DNA of 43,873 nucleotides from Erysipelotrichaceae bacterium (GCA_030525525.1 JAUNEN010000006.1:35225-79097), one strand, 5' to 3'; shown: positions 7,298-15,650, counted from the stretch's first letter. The notes: generated by a model not told the origin, from the sequence alone. Program-made: numbers and translations.

Positions 7298-8464
7298 TCA
7301 TTCTCCGTCTTCCTTCAGTGAATACATTCCGAACCAGCCGCTGAATTCACAGGCATGGACGGTATTTGTCAGGAAGCGGATGGAACCGTCGGCCATACGG
7401 TAGATTCTGCCGGTGTAGTGGGCATCGAAACTGCCGTAACTGCTGATCAGTGATTCGGAATTGGTACTCAGAACATAGGTGATCCTGAACAGCGGCGCTT
7501 CATTGAAATAAGAAACCGGATCCGTCTGTATATCAGCTCTCTCAATTCCGGTGATTTCAATGCTGTAGGTACCGGTAAGGGCATGCAGCGCTGCCCGGTA
7601 GTTGCAGCCGGTGAGCTCGTTCTCAAGCACTGCCTGCATCTGCTGCTTCAGTGCTTCTTTTTCTTCTTCCTTCAGCGTATTTGCATCGGTGATTGCTTCA
7701 GGCCTGGGGCCGAGCGGGTACGTCATATCATCTGTTTCAACCACATATCCGTATGAGCGCAGCACATTCTGATCAAATTCGGAATGAATACTGACGGTTT
7801 CGTTATTGTAGGTCAGCTCATCATAATCCGTGACATAGTCAATTCCCATGTCCAGATATTCCTGCGGTGCATAAACCTCAACATAGAGTCCTGAATCATT
7901 GAACTGCCACTGTGCACTGACGCCGCTGAAAACATCAAGCACCTGATATTCGGCAAGACCGCTGACCGTATAGGCTTTTGTTTCATTGCTCAGTCTGATT
8001 CCTGCCTGTTCTGCCGCATCGGCATCATAGGAACATGCATAGATCAGATTTTCATTGTTTGAATATCCTGAGTCACGGTCGAATCCGCAGGAGATGGAAT
8101 CGATCAGCCTGACAAGACTGTCGGTGCTTCTGCCTTTGGCTTTGCGCTCTTCGACCATATCCTGCAGCTTTTCAACAGCTGCCTTTTCCGGGCTGAATTC
8201 ACCGTTCAGCGTTCCGCCTCCCGAGTAGCCGGTAAAGGAGGGGACTGAAGCATCAAGCAGGACAACCTGCTCGCCGAGCACGGAATCCCTGATTCTGAAA
8301 CCGATCAGAGCAGCCGCAATCATCACCGCACAGCCGATCGCAAACCAGGCCGGTGCAGGGATATGAAAAGACTTCCTCTGCTTTGCCTGAGGCTGTATTT
8401 CTGCTTTTTGCTTCTGACTGAACGGGATGTTCAGATCTTCATATTCCTTCTTTTCTTCACTCAT
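7298..8464 (-). CDS. Single-pass membrane protein with large extracytoplasmic domain, unknown function
   Basis: A protein of 388 residues not assigned to a family. Residues 1-35 are polar and basic (cytosolic), 36-58 form one membrane segment (PAPAWFAIGCAVMIAAALIGF), and the rest is probably outside. The external part starts with VPSFTGYSGGGTLNGEF, similar to glycine-rich F-x-G-x-x-G-x-G segments seen in exported proteins of Bacillota. It contains a helical stretch EEEKEALKQQMQAVLENEL near 270 and ends in beta-rich sequence. There is no catalytic motif. TATTAT (8471-8476) lies only 6 nt before the ATG with no Shine-Dalgarno, so it belongs to the leaderless group seen in this window. Confidence 0.75.
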   Translation of the reverse strand: MSEEKKEYEDLNIPFSQKQKAEIQPQAKQRKSFHIPAPAWFAIGCAVMIAAALIGFRIRDSVLGEQVVLLDASVPSFTGYSGGGTLNGEFSPEKAAVEKLQDMVEERKAKGRSTDSLVRLIDSISCGFDRDSGYSNNENLIYACSYDADAAEQAGIRLSNETKAYTVSGLAEYQVLDVFSGVSAQWQFNDSGLYVEVYAPQEYLDMGIDYVTDYDELTYNNETVSIHSEFDQNVLRSYGYVVETDDMTYPLGPRPEAITDANTLKEEEKEALKQQMQAVLENELTGCNYRAALHALTGTYSIEITGIERADIQTDPVSYFNEAPLFRITYVLSTNSESLISSYGSFDAHYTGRIYRMADGSIRFLTNTVHACEFSGWFGMYSLKEDGE

Positions 8465-8556
8465 ATCTTCATAATATATGAAAAATCGATAATAACAATA
8501 GGACTTAAAACGCTCTGCTGCCCGTATGCTTAAATCTTAAAGTTTTCAGCAGGCAT

Positions 8557-8564
8557 GATATGAT
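8557..8564 (+). promoter_or_regulatory. Extended -10 promoter of pcp, leaderless
   Basis: TGA-TATGAT (TG at 8556-8557, box 8559-8564) fits the extended -10 motif and ends 6 nt before the ATG at 8571. No Shine-Dalgarno is possible in GATAGACAC, so translation must start at the 5' end of the message if this promoter is used. Confidence 0.6.
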
Positions 8565-8570
8565 AGACAC

Positions 8571-9176
8571 ATGAAAATACTGATCAGCGGGTTTGAACCC
8601 TTCGGAAATGATACATACAATCCATCCATGGAAGTTCTCAAAAGACTTCCTGATTTCTGGGCAGGTACAGAGATCAAAAAAGCTGTTCTGCCGGTCGTGC
8701 GCTTTGAGTCACTCAGAATCATGGAAGATCTGATTGAAGCTGAGCGGCCTGATGCGGTTGTTTCGCTTGGACTGGCTGCCGGGAGAAAGGGAATTACAAT
8801 CGAAAGGACGGCAGTCAATATCGATGATTTCAGAATCAAGGACAACGGATCCAATCAGCCTCATGATGAACGGATCATCAAAGATGCGCCGGACGCGTGG
8901 TTTACATCTCTTCCTTACAGAAAGCTGATCGCAGCTCTCAATGAAAAGGGAGTTCAGGCTTCGCTTTCGGAATCGGCAGGTACATTTGTCTGCAATCATG
9001 TCTTTTTCGGTGTGCGCAATTACTGCATGCAGAATCATCCGGAAGTGATTTCCGGCTTCATTCATCTTCCTTGTACCGATGAAATGGGGAAAAGCGATCT
9101 TCCTGAGATGCCGATGGATATGATTGTCAAAGCAATGTTAACCGTGATTGAAGTGCTCGCAGGAACGCAGTTTTAA
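8571..9176 (+). CDS. pcp: Pyroglutamyl-peptidase I
   Basis: A cytosolic cysteine peptidase of 201 residues (family C15) that removes N-terminal pyroglutamate. MKILISGFEPFGND is the standard N-terminus. The catalytic triad is readable as Glu78 (IERTAVN), Cys141 (GTFVCNHVFFG) and His165 (GFIHLP). Length is that of the bacterial family. The gene has no Shine-Dalgarno; an extended -10 box lies 6 nt upstream of the ATG. The next gene begins 33 nt downstream with its own promoter-like sequence. Confidence 0.96.
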   Translation: MKILISGFEPFGNDTYNPSMEVLKRLPDFWAGTEIKKAVLPVVRFESLRIMEDLIEAERPDAVVSLGLAAGRKGITIERTAVNIDDFRIKDNGSNQPHDERIIKDAPDAWFTSLPYRKLIAALNEKGVQASLSESAGTFVCNHVFFGVRNYCMQNHPEVISGFIHLPCTDEMGKSDLPEMPMDMIVKAMLTVIEVLAGTQF

Positions 9177-9191
9177 CATTTTCTTAATTAA

Positions 9192-9200
9192 TGGTATGAT
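9192..9200 (+). promoter_or_regulatory. Extended -10 promoter before the membrane protein gene
   Basis: TGG-TATGAT (box 9195-9200) with TTTAAC 17 nt upstream (9172-9177) ends 9 nt before the ATG at 9210. No Shine-Dalgarno is present. Confidence 0.5.
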
Positions 9201-9209
9201 TGATGCACG

Positions 9210-9884
9210 ATGGAAGAGATCAGGAAATACATTGATGTCTTCATGCATTATTGGAAATCAAGCAAATTCTTCCGGGAGTTTGTTCTTTTTCTTATTTCAA
9301 TTTCTGCCAGCGGATTTCTGGCACTGATGAATCTTGTACATGGCATTGTATCGGCTTCCGACTGGTTCATGTCGTTAGCTGTCTACTATGGTCTTCTGAC
9401 TTTGATCCGTGTCTATCTGCTCAACCGCAAATGGGTCGTGCACAATGAACCGGATCAGAAAAACAAAGATGAAATCTCCCGCAGATCCATGGAAACAACC
9501 GGTATTCTGCTGGCGCTCATGAATATTGCTTTGAGTGTAATGATCGGGGAAATGGTCTTCTTCGGCCATTCCAAGACTTACTGGAGCTGGATGTTCTATT
9601 ATATTTTTATCTATACATGCGTCCGGATCTATCGTGCAGTTGTGACGGCATACCATGGCAGAAAGCGTCATCGGATTCAGCGCATGATCCATGTCATCAA
9701 TATGATGGATGCGATTGTGGCAGTCTTTGCACTGACTGCGACAATCATCGATACATACTTTCATGATTTCTTTCTGCGCACACCGATACTGGCTGTCATA
9801 GGTCTTGCAATCATCGGTTCGCTGATTTTCGTCTCTGATCATCTGATTCTTTCTTCAATCAGGAACCAGGAGGACGAATCATGA
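9210..9884 (+). CDS. Polytopic membrane protein of unknown function
   Basis: A protein of 224 residues with about six hydrophobic segments (near 20-50, 50-70, 97-120, 124-145, 165-185 and 190-212). Positively charged loops such as HGRKRHRIQRM suggest their cytosolic side. I do not recognise a family or catalytic motif. Its last four bases overlap the start of the YdcF-like gene (ATGA), whose Shine-Dalgarno CAGGAGG lies inside this gene, so the two are translationally coupled and probably work together at the membrane. The start lacks a Shine-Dalgarno and follows a -10 box by 9 nt. Confidence 0.8.
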   Translation: MEEIRKYIDVFMHYWKSSKFFREFVLFLISISASGFLALMNLVHGIVSASDWFMSLAVYYGLLTLIRVYLLNRKWVVHNEPDQKNKDEISRRSMETTGILLALMNIALSVMIGEMVFFGHSKTYWSWMFYYIFIYTCVRIYRAVVTAYHGRKRHRIQRMIHVINMMDAIVAVFALTATIIDTYFHDFFLRTPILAVIGLAIIGSLIFVSDHLILSSIRNQEDES

Positions 9885-10609
9885 TTCTTGCTTATCTCAT
9901 CATGATCATCTTCATCATTCCTGTTTTTACCGGACAGGTGGTCAATATCGGCAATGTGACCGGATTTTTATGCGGCTTGTTTTTATGGTATTTATTCAGA
10001 AATCCGGCTGTGCTTCAGGAAACGTGGGTCTTGATTCTGCTGATCATTCTGATTGTATGCATCCTGATTGCTGTATGGATCACGGTGAAAATGATCCGCT
10101 GTTTTAAAGATAAGCCGGAGGGCAGTGAAACATTGATTGTGCTTGGCTGTGAGATCATCGGGGAAAAGCCTTCCCTGATGCAGGTCGAACGGCTTCAGGC
10201 TGCTTTGAAGTATCTTGAACAATATCCCGAAACGCGCACGGTTGTTTCGGGAGGACGCGGAAAGAATGAAATCATATCGGAAGCTTTTGCAATGAAAGAA
10301 TGGCTGCTGAAGCATGGCATTGATAAAAGCAGAATCTATATGGAAGACCGCTCGGAAACAACAAAGCAGAATCTGGAATATTCTATGAAAATCATCAGGG
10401 AGAACGGTCTGAATCCGTGCTGTGCAATCTGTTCAAATGAATTTCATCTTTACCGGGCTATGATGCTCGGCAAATCGGCCGGAATGAAATGCTGTGCACT
10501 TGGAGCACCGACTGCCTGGTGGCTGCTGCCGACATTTTATGTGCGTGAACTCTATGCGATTCTGTATCATTCAATCAGAATCCGCCTGGAGAATCATACA
10601 CAATCATAA
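9881..10609 (+). CDS. YdcF/SanA-like DUF218 membrane protein
   Basis: A protein of 242 residues with two or three N-terminal membrane segments (about 1-75) followed by a DUF218 domain. The domain shows ETLIVLGCEI (strand 1), RLQAALKYLEQYPETRTVVSGGRG (the typical V-V-S-G-G turn), EAFAMKEWLLKHGIDKSRIYMEDRSETTKQNLEYS and CSNEFHLYRAMMLGKSAGM. In the family the domain is a Rossmann-like fold that binds nucleotide-type ligands, with links to envelope integrity and vancomycin tolerance; the reaction is not settled. The upstream membrane protein overlaps by 4 nt. Confidence 0.85.
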   Translation: MILAYLIMIIFIIPVFTGQVVNIGNVTGFLCGLFLWYLFRNPAVLQETWVLILLIILIVCILIAVWITVKMIRCFKDKPEGSETLIVLGCEIIGEKPSLMQVERLQAALKYLEQYPETRTVVSGGRGKNEIISEAFAMKEWLLKHGIDKSRIYMEDRSETTKQNLEYSMKIIRENGLNPCCAICSNEFHLYRAMMLGKSAGMKCCALGAPTAWWLLPTFYVRELYAILYHSIRIRLENHTQS

Positions 10610-10684
10610 GAATCACACATTCCTGTTTCCCGTTGCGTGATATGATAAAGATAAGAGGATACAGCTATCGGGAAGGAGGCACTC

Positions 10685-11116
10685 ATGCACAGAATCGAAA
10701 CAGATTTATTTCAGCTCGAGTTTTCTGCTAAAAATTACAGTCCGGATGCCAGAGAAAGTGAAAATGCCGTTCTTGATCTGCGGGTTTTCAGTGATGATTT
10801 CAGCGCAGTTGCCTCATGGATGATGGATCTCTCTCAGTTTGCCGCTTTTGCAAAAGCGCTGAGTGACATGAGCGAAAACAAAAGCGGATGCGCTGAACTG
10901 TGTGACTCGCATAACGGAGATAATTTTATCCATTTTGAATGCGCAGATAACGGCAGGGTGAAGGTGACCGGAAAGATTGCAAATACCGGAAACAGCGGGT
11001 TTACGCAGAGTCTTTCATTTGAAAATGAGTTTGATGCGAAAAAACTTCCGGTTCTGGCTGCTCAGTTATGCGAAGGATACAAAGGCTTCAATGCGGCCGG
11101 CGGACATTTGATTTGA
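10685..11116 (+). CDS. Small protein resembling WapI-type immunity proteins
   Basis: A soluble acidic protein of 143 residues. It alternates beta strands with an N-terminal F-Q-L-E-F-S-A segment, a central helix (MDLSQFAAFAKALSDM), the strand FIHFECADNGRVKVTGKIANTG, and a C-terminal helix (AKKLPVLAAQLCEGYKGF). This order resembles the WapI-family immunity proteins of contact-dependent toxin systems, but the resemblance is weak and no toxin gene is visible nearby. An excellent GGAAGGAGG precedes the ATG, and an extended -10 (TGATATGAT) lies about 40 nt upstream. Treat the function as unknown. Confidence 0.6.
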   Translation: MHRIETDLFQLEFSAKNYSPDARESENAVLDLRVFSDDFSAVASWMMDLSQFAAFAKALSDMSENKSGCAELCDSHNGDNFIHFECADNGRVKVTGKIANTGNSGFTQSLSFENEFDAKKLPVLAAQLCEGYKGFNAAGGHLI

Positions 11117-11168
11117 TTGATGCAATTCACATTCAGTAAAATATTGTAAGAAAGAAGGAACTGATTAT

Positions 11169-11570
11169 ATGAGCAATATTGAAAAAGTATGTACATTCTT
11201 AAAAGATGCAGGAACTTATTATCTCGCTACCGCTGAAGGCGATCAGCCCCGTGTCCGTCCTTTCGGAACAGCTCACATTTTTGAAGGCAGATTATATTTC
11301 CAGACCGGTCTCATCAAGCCGGTTGCTCACCAGATTGCAGAAAATCCGAAAGTAGAGCTCTGTGCTTTCAAAGAAGGAAAATGGATCAGAGTCGAAGGCG
11401 AAGCAATTCTTGATGAAAGAATTGAAGCACAGGAATCCATGCTTGAAGCATATCCTTCACTTGCACGTATGTACAAAGCCGGCGACGGCAATACAGCTGT
11501 CTACTATCTGAAAAACGGAAAAGCAACCATTTCTTCATTCACAGAAGCTCCCGAAACACTCGAATTCTAA
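11169..11570 (+). CDS. Pyridoxamine 5'-phosphate oxidase-like flavoprotein
   Basis: A split-barrel protein of 133 residues. TYYLATAEGDQPRVRPFGTAHIFEGRLYFQTG is the characteristic first half of the PNPOx-like FMN-binding barrel, followed by HQIAENPKVELCAFKEGKWIRVEGEA. Members bind FMN or F420 and reduce small molecules; many are uncharacterised. AGAAGGAA stands about 9 nt before the ATG. The gene is followed directly by a terminator. Confidence 0.88.
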   Translation: MSNIEKVCTFLKDAGTYYLATAEGDQPRVRPFGTAHIFEGRLYFQTGLIKPVAHQIAENPKVELCAFKEGKWIRVEGEAILDERIEAQESMLEAYPSLARMYKAGDGNTAVYYLKNGKATISSFTEAPETLEF

Positions 11571-11590
11571 GGCCTCTGAAATGAACATAA

Positions 11591-11626
11591 AAGGATACTC
11601 TGAGATGAACAGGGTATCCTTTTTTT
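11591..11626 (+). terminator. Intrinsic terminator after the PNPOx-like gene
   Basis: AAGGATAC (11591-11598) pairs with GTATCCTT (11614-11621), followed by a run of T. Confidence 0.88.
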
Positions 11627-11665
11627 CGGCAGTTATGTACAATGATAAGGATTGTGAGAAAACCG

Positions 11666-12172
11666 ATGGTTCATTTTGAGAAGCTTGAAATTGATAACAC
11701 TGGAGCAATTGACGCAATGTCAAAGATGGCGACTGAAATTGTCCGTGAGCACTTTGATCCTCTGATCGGCAAAGAACAGAATGATTATATGATCTCTCTG
11801 TTTCAGACACCTGAGGCAATCTCTTCACAACTGCAGAAGGGATATCAGTATTGGTTTGCCTGTCTGGATGACGCAAAGATCGGCTTTCTTGCATATTATG
11901 AAAAACCGCATGCCATGTATCTCAGCAAATTCTATCTTTACCGTAAATACCGCGGCAGGGGTTACGCACAGAAGATGCTGGATTTTGTCATTCAGAAAGC
12001 TGAAAAGGCTGGATTTGATGCAATTGAGCTGAATGTCAACCGTGACAATGATGCAGTAAAAATATATAAAGCGATGGGCTTTGAAGTGATCCGCGAAGAG
12101 AAAAATGACATCGGCAGCGGATTTAGTATGGATGATTATGTGATGAGTAAAAGAATCAGGGAGGAAATATGA
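11666..12172 (+). CDS. GNAT-family N-acetyltransferase
   Basis: A GNAT protein of 168 residues from the ATG at 11666, where the sequence reads M-V-H-F-E-K-L as in related proteins. Alternative in-frame starts are GTG at 11654, with AAGGA only 2 nt away, and ATG at 11642. FYLYRKYRGRGYAQKMLDFV is a textbook motif A (R-x-x-G-x-G/A) for acetyl-CoA, and ELNVNRDNDAVKIYKAMGFEV is motif B. The acceptor is unknown. TACAAT at 11638-11643 is a possible -10, again very close to the start. The stop overlaps the next start (ATGA), so the two genes are translationally coupled. Confidence 0.88.
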   Translation: MVHFEKLEIDNTGAIDAMSKMATEIVREHFDPLIGKEQNDYMISLFQTPEAISSQLQKGYQYWFACLDDAKIGFLAYYEKPHAMYLSKFYLYRKYRGRGYAQKMLDFVIQKAEKAGFDAIELNVNRDNDAVKIYKAMGFEVIREEKNDIGSGFSMDDYVMSKRIREEI

Positions 12173-12600
12173 GCAGATATTCAGAAAGAGCGGCAGAATT
12201 GAGAAGCAGTTTCAAACCAAACGGCATGCCGGCTTACAATTGTGCACAGACCATGGTCATGGCAATGCATGAAGAAACCGGACTTGATGAGGAGACACTC
12301 AGAAAGCTGGCTGAACATTTCGGCGGCGGCATGAAGATGGGAAGCGTCTGCGGTGCTTTTACCGGAGGCTTGATGATCCTCGGTTTATGCGGCATTGATG
12401 ACAATGAGTCCAGAAACCGCTTCATTCACTTACTGAAGGAAAAACACGGTCAGATGATTGAATGCCGTGATCTTCTCAAAGCAAATGCCGAAAGGGGAGG
12501 CGACAAGAAAACCCATTGCGACGGGATGATTTACGACGCGATCGAAATTCTCGAAGAAATCATCAATGAAAAAAAGAAAGCTGAAAAGAGCTTTCTCTGA
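12169..12600 (+). CDS. C-GCAxxG-C-C family redox protein
   Basis: A protein of 143 residues with the diagnostic cysteine layout of this family: Cys25 (NCAQTM), Cys61 in VCGAFTGG (the G-C-A-x-x-G element), Cys99 (ECRDLL) and Cys117 (HCDGM); Cys74 is additional. FGGGMKMGSVCGAFTGGLM is the core signature. The family is predicted to be redox-active and metal-binding, and is often found with thioredoxin-like partners or transporters. GGGAGG precedes the ATG inside the acetyltransferase gene, whose stop it overlaps. Confidence 0.88.
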   Translation: MSRYSERAAELRSSFKPNGMPAYNCAQTMVMAMHEETGLDEETLRKLAEHFGGGMKMGSVCGAFTGGLMILGLCGIDDNESRNRFIHLLKEKHGQMIECRDLLKANAERGGDKKTHCDGMIYDAIEILEEIINEKKKAEKSFL

Positions 12601-12609
12601 TAACAGACA

Positions 12610-12636
12610 ACAGGGACCGGATGCGGTCCCTGTTTA
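12610..12636. terminator. Terminator between convergent genes
   Basis: CAGGGACCG (12611-12619) pairs with CGGTCCCTG (12624-12632) over a four-base loop, followed by TTTAATT. It lies between two converging genes. Confidence 0.8.
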
Positions 12637-12645
12637 ATTGATTGA

Positions 12646-13470
12646 TCAGAATCCTGTGCTTTCGGAATCTGCCGCAAAACGTTTTGCTTCTTCGATTCTG
12701 CCTTCAGCGGTTGTAACAACTGCCTTGACTGCATCTGCACCAAGCAGCAGTCTGAACGGTGCATCTTCGGCATATGCCATTCTGTAGATCAGCTGGCCTG
12801 CTTTCATCGGATCGCCCGGCTGCTGTCTCTTGTTGACGGCATTGGCATTCTTCCATGTGGAATCCTTATATGCATCAACCTTAAGCGGTGCACTCTTGAG
12901 TGCTTCATCATAGAAGTGGGTGCGGAAGGAACCCGGTTCAATGACCATGACCCGGATGCCGAGCGGCTTGAGTTCCTTGCAAAGACCGTCTGTCAGAAGG
13001 TCAAGCGCTGCCTTGGAGGAAGCGTAATATCCGGAACCGACAGCTGAACGCTCAGCTGCGATGCTGGTTGTATTCATGATGACGCCTTCGCCTTTTTCTC
13101 TTAAGACGGGAAGGACTTCCTTGATCATGTTGATCGGACCGAAGAGATTTGTTTCAAACAGTTCGCGGATTGCTTCATCTTCGCCTTCTTCAACGCTTGA
13201 GCGGTAGCCGTGACCTGCATTGTTGATGAGAACGTCGATTGTTCCGAACTTCTCAATTGTCTTTGCGACAAGTTCCTTCATTGCTGCACGGTCGCTCATA
13301 TCAAGTGCAAACGGCATGCATGTTTCCGGATAGTCATTTGCGATTGTTTCAAGTTTGGAAAGTGATCTGGCTGTGATGACGGCATTGTCGCCATGTGAGA
13401 GGACTGCTCTTGCGATTCCTTCGCCGATACCGCCGGCGCTTGCTCCTGTGATAATCCATGTTTTGCTCAT
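12646..13470 (-). CDS. Short-chain dehydrogenase/reductase
   Basis: A classical SDR of 274 residues. KTWIITGASAGGIGEG holds the NAD(P)-binding glycine motif, NNAGHG is the N-N-A-G strand, Thr135-Ser136 and Tyr149-x3-Lys153 (GYYASSK) are the catalytic residues, and V-I-E-P-G follows. The start is the ATG at 13468-13470, with AAGGAG about 8 nt upstream. The substrate cannot be predicted. A dyad centred at 13580 and a LysR gene lie just upstream, so the gene is probably activated by that LysR protein. Confidence 0.92.
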   Translation of the reverse strand: MSKTWIITGASAGGIGEGIARAVLSHGDNAVITARSLSKLETIANDYPETCMPFALDMSDRAAMKELVAKTIEKFGTIDVLINNAGHGYRSSVEEGEDEAIRELFETNLFGPINMIKEVLPVLREKGEGVIMNTTSIAAERSAVGSGYYASSKAALDLLTDGLCKELKPLGIRVMVIEPGSFRTHFYDEALKSAPLKVDAYKDSTWKNANAVNKRQQPGDPMKAGQLIYRMAYAEDAPFRLLLGADAVKAVVTTAEGRIEEAKRFAADSESTGF

Positions 13471-13522
13471 AATCTTCTCCTTCTTTCTGCAGTTTCGACT
13501 GCTGATTTTTTTTACAATCACA

Positions 13523-13551
13523 GTATAAATGGTTTCATATCTTCATGGAAG
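13523..13551 (-). promoter_or_regulatory. Promoter of the SDR gene
   Basis: On the minus strand TTCCAT (13546-13551), 17 nt and TATACT (13523-13528). The -35 box is poor, as expected for an activator-dependent promoter. Confidence 0.5.
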
Positions 13552-13568
13552 CTGTGAATCAGGACATC

Positions 13569-13592
13569 AGTGTATACAAACGGGTATACACT
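13569..13592 (-). promoter_or_regulatory. Dyad operator, probable LysR binding site
   Basis: AGTGTATAC-N6-GTATACACT is a perfect inverted repeat with 9-bp arms. It overlaps the stop codon of the LysR gene and its centre is about 64 bp upstream of the predicted SDR transcription start, the standard LysR-type recognition position. No T-tract follows, so it is not a terminator. Confidence 0.65.
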
Positions 13593-14475
13593 AATCGCTG
13601 ATGCATCTGATGAAACGCTTGACTTTCAGAGAGGGTGTGCAGGAATAAAGCAGGCCATAGGGTACTTCATAATCCCAGTTCATCTTCACCATACGCAGGG
13701 TCGGGTGAGCCTGCAGCCATTTTTCTGTGATAAACAGCACATAGCCGTTCTGTTCGCATTGATTGAATACTTCACTGTCATAGATGTCAAAGTCGTGAAT
13801 CCGGATATCCGGATGATTCGTGCGAAGATCATTCCGGATCTGATCCATCACTTCCATTTTTCCTTCGCTCATCAGAAGAATATCCTTCATTTCAAGGTCA
13901 TTGATCTCTATTGCATCTTTCCTGGCAAGCGGATGATACATCGGTACTGCCGCATTGACCGGATATTTTTCGGTGACTGTCCCGGCGCATCGGCGGTATT
14001 TCAGATGAACCGGATCAACGACGCCGCAGATGAGATCAATTTCTTCGCCGAATGTGCTGAAAAGTCTGTCGACTGCTTTGGAAGTATTGGCAAACGGAAC
14101 AATCTGTATCTTTAATCCAGGCCATTTTTCATAGATTTTTCCCAGCAGTGAAGCAATTGAATCGGCAGGGGATACCGGAGATGTGCCGACTCTGATCATC
14201 TGATCAAGATCATCATTCTGTCTTTTTGCCCGCATGATCGCTGCTTCTGCATCTCTTAAAAGAACAAGCCCGTCCTGATAGAGTGATTCGCCGCTCCTTG
14301 TCAGCTTCAGACCTCTCTGGGTGCGCTCGAAAAGAACAGCTCCTGTTTCTTCTTCAAGTGCGTTGATCTGCTTGATAAGAGCGGAAGGAGTGATATACAT
14401 TGCATCGGCTGCTTTATGAAAGCTGCCGTATTGTGCTGTTTCAATGAAAGCCTGCAGGTGTCTGAGATTCAGCAT
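13591..14475 (-). CDS. LysR-family transcriptional regulator
   Basis: A regulator of 294 residues. The N-terminal winged helix-turn-helix reads LRHLQAFIETAQYGSFHKAADAMYITPSALIKQINALEEETGAVLFERTQRGLKLTRSG, a clear LysR signature. From about residue 90 the periplasmic-binding-like effector domain follows (IRVGTSPVSPADSIASLL onward). The start at 14473-14475 has GAGGAAGG upstream; a longer open frame extends upstream but lacks this. It lies directly upstream of the SDR gene on the same strand, and a dyad in the gap suggests it controls that gene. The effector is unknown. Confidence 0.93.
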   Translation of the reverse strand: MLNLRHLQAFIETAQYGSFHKAADAMYITPSALIKQINALEEETGAVLFERTQRGLKLTRSGESLYQDGLVLLRDAEAAIMRAKRQNDDLDQMIRVGTSPVSPADSIASLLGKIYEKWPGLKIQIVPFANTSKAVDRLFSTFGEEIDLICGVVDPVHLKYRRCAGTVTEKYPVNAAVPMYHPLARKDAIEINDLEMKDILLMSEGKMEVMDQIRNDLRTNHPDIRIHDFDIYDSEVFNQCEQNGYVLFITEKWLQAHPTLRMVKMNWDYEVPYGLLYSCTPSLKVKRFIRCISD

Positions 14476-14532
14476 AGTTACCTTCCTCTGTGTACTGAAA
14501 GTATTATACTCATGCGGATTGAATTCCTGTAA

Positions 14533-14567
14533 AGAAAAAAGGATATCCCGTTTGTTCAGGACATCCC
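14533..14567 (-). terminator. Terminator of the hydrolase gene
   Basis: On the minus strand GGATGTCC (14559-14566) pairs with GGATATCC (14541-14548), with one G-U pair, followed by TTTTTTC. Confidence 0.8.
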
Positions 14568-14575
14568 CTGATGAA

Positions 14576-15505
14576 TCAGAGTCTTGTGGAATCAAAGAAG
14601 AGAATGATTCCCTGTTCGACATCGTCTTTGATGTCGCTGTAATTATGGATCTCATGTCGGTATCCGGTATAGAGAACGGTTGTGACATCATGACCTGTAT
14701 CACTCAGCCAGTTTGCACACTGATAGACGCCTGTTCCATACTGTCCGACAGGATCCTGATCGCCGGCGATGTTGTAAATCGGAAGATTTGCGGGAACCTT
14801 CTTTGCCCACTCTTCGCCGGTGATATCTTTCATCATCTGCATGAAATAGAGCCATGCGCCGTTTGTTGTAGGCTTTGTGAAAGCGTCAAACGGATCGGCT
14901 GCGTGGTCATTCTGTACATATGCATCATCGCAGATCCATTCGTTTCCAAGCTTGACGCCTTCAGGACATCTTGCAAACATCCATCCCATGAACTGCCCGC
15001 CAAGCGAAGGGTCGCTTTCTGCACCTTTGCCTTCATCGACAAGTTTCTGAACAACTGCGATATTTGCATCAAGGTTGGGCCACACACCTGTTGTGCCGCA
15101 GATCGTCACGCCGGCAAGATCCTCACCGAATCTTGCCATATACATTCTTGCAATGAAGGAACCCATGGAATGACCGAACATGTAATACGGTACATCCGGA
15201 TACATCTTTGCCACGATATCGTGGAGTGTCTTTTCGTCATTGACCATTGTTTCAAAGCCTTTGTCACCCCAATCGCCCCATGCATTGTTTTCGATCGCGG
15301 TTTTGCCGTGCCCGACATGATCATCCGCAGCGACGATGTAGCCTGCTTCCATGAAGGATGTGATCATGTGAAGATAGCGTCTGGAATGTTCTCCGAAGCC
15401 ATGGATCAGCTGAATGATGCCGACCGGTTTTGCGGCAGGGACATAGACCCAGCCATAGACGGTATCACGCTGATTGAATGATGAAAAAGTGATTTCATGA
15501 AGCAT
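14576..15505 (-). CDS. Alpha/beta hydrolase, monoacylglycerol lipase/lysophospholipase-like
   Basis: A cytosolic hydrolase of 309 residues. IIQLIHGFGEHSRRYLHMITSF is the H-G-x-x-E-H-S-x-R-Y element of the monoglyceride-lipase (Hydrolase_4) group, D-D-H-V-G-H-G-K-T follows, and GHSMGS carries the nucleophile Ser113. The acid is probably the Asp in N-I-A-G-D-Q-D-P-V, and the catalytic His lies in Y-R-H-E-I-H-N. It has no signal peptide. The start at 15503-15505 has GGAGG upstream. Substrates in the group are monoacylglycerols or lysophospholipids; the exact one is inferred. It is monocistronic. Confidence 0.9.
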   Translation of the reverse strand: MLHEITFSSFNQRDTVYGWVYVPAAKPVGIIQLIHGFGEHSRRYLHMITSFMEAGYIVAADDHVGHGKTAIENNAWGDWGDKGFETMVNDEKTLHDIVAKMYPDVPYYMFGHSMGSFIARMYMARFGEDLAGVTICGTTGVWPNLDANIAVVQKLVDEGKGAESDPSLGGQFMGWMFARCPEGVKLGNEWICDDAYVQNDHAADPFDAFTKPTTNGAWLYFMQMMKDITGEEWAKKVPANLPIYNIAGDQDPVGQYGTGVYQCANWLSDTGHDVTTVLYTGYRHEIHNYSDIKDDVEQGIILFFDSTRL

Positions 15506-15621
15506 AATGATAACCTCCTAAACTGCATACAGAAATGCTTTGCTGTATTCATCATAGCACGTTGTGAATCGCAGGAACGGAAATATGACGATGAAATTTA
15601 CGGTGCAGATCAAGACGCTCA

Positions 15622-15650
15622 TTGACTGATTGGAATGCACAAAATATAAT
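15622..15650 (+). promoter_or_regulatory. Promoter of the aspartate kinase gene
   Basis: TTGACT (15622-15627), a 17-nt spacer and TATAAT (15645-15650) form a strong sigma-A promoter giving a short leader of about 20 nt with GGAAGG as ribosome binding site. No room is left for a lysine riboswitch. Confidence 0.8.

Noticed and set aside
10685..11116. A toxin-immunity locus around the WapI-like protein
   Set aside because: No polymorphic toxin, Rhs/YD repeats or secretion gene lies within several kb, so the immunity label is only a weak resemblance.
14444..15481. Open frame of 345 codons on + over the alpha/beta hydrolase gene
   Set aside because: The minus strand encodes a hydrolase with an intact catalytic triad, Shine-Dalgarno and terminator; the + frame has no recognisable motif and is rich in Cys and His as expected for an antisense shadow.
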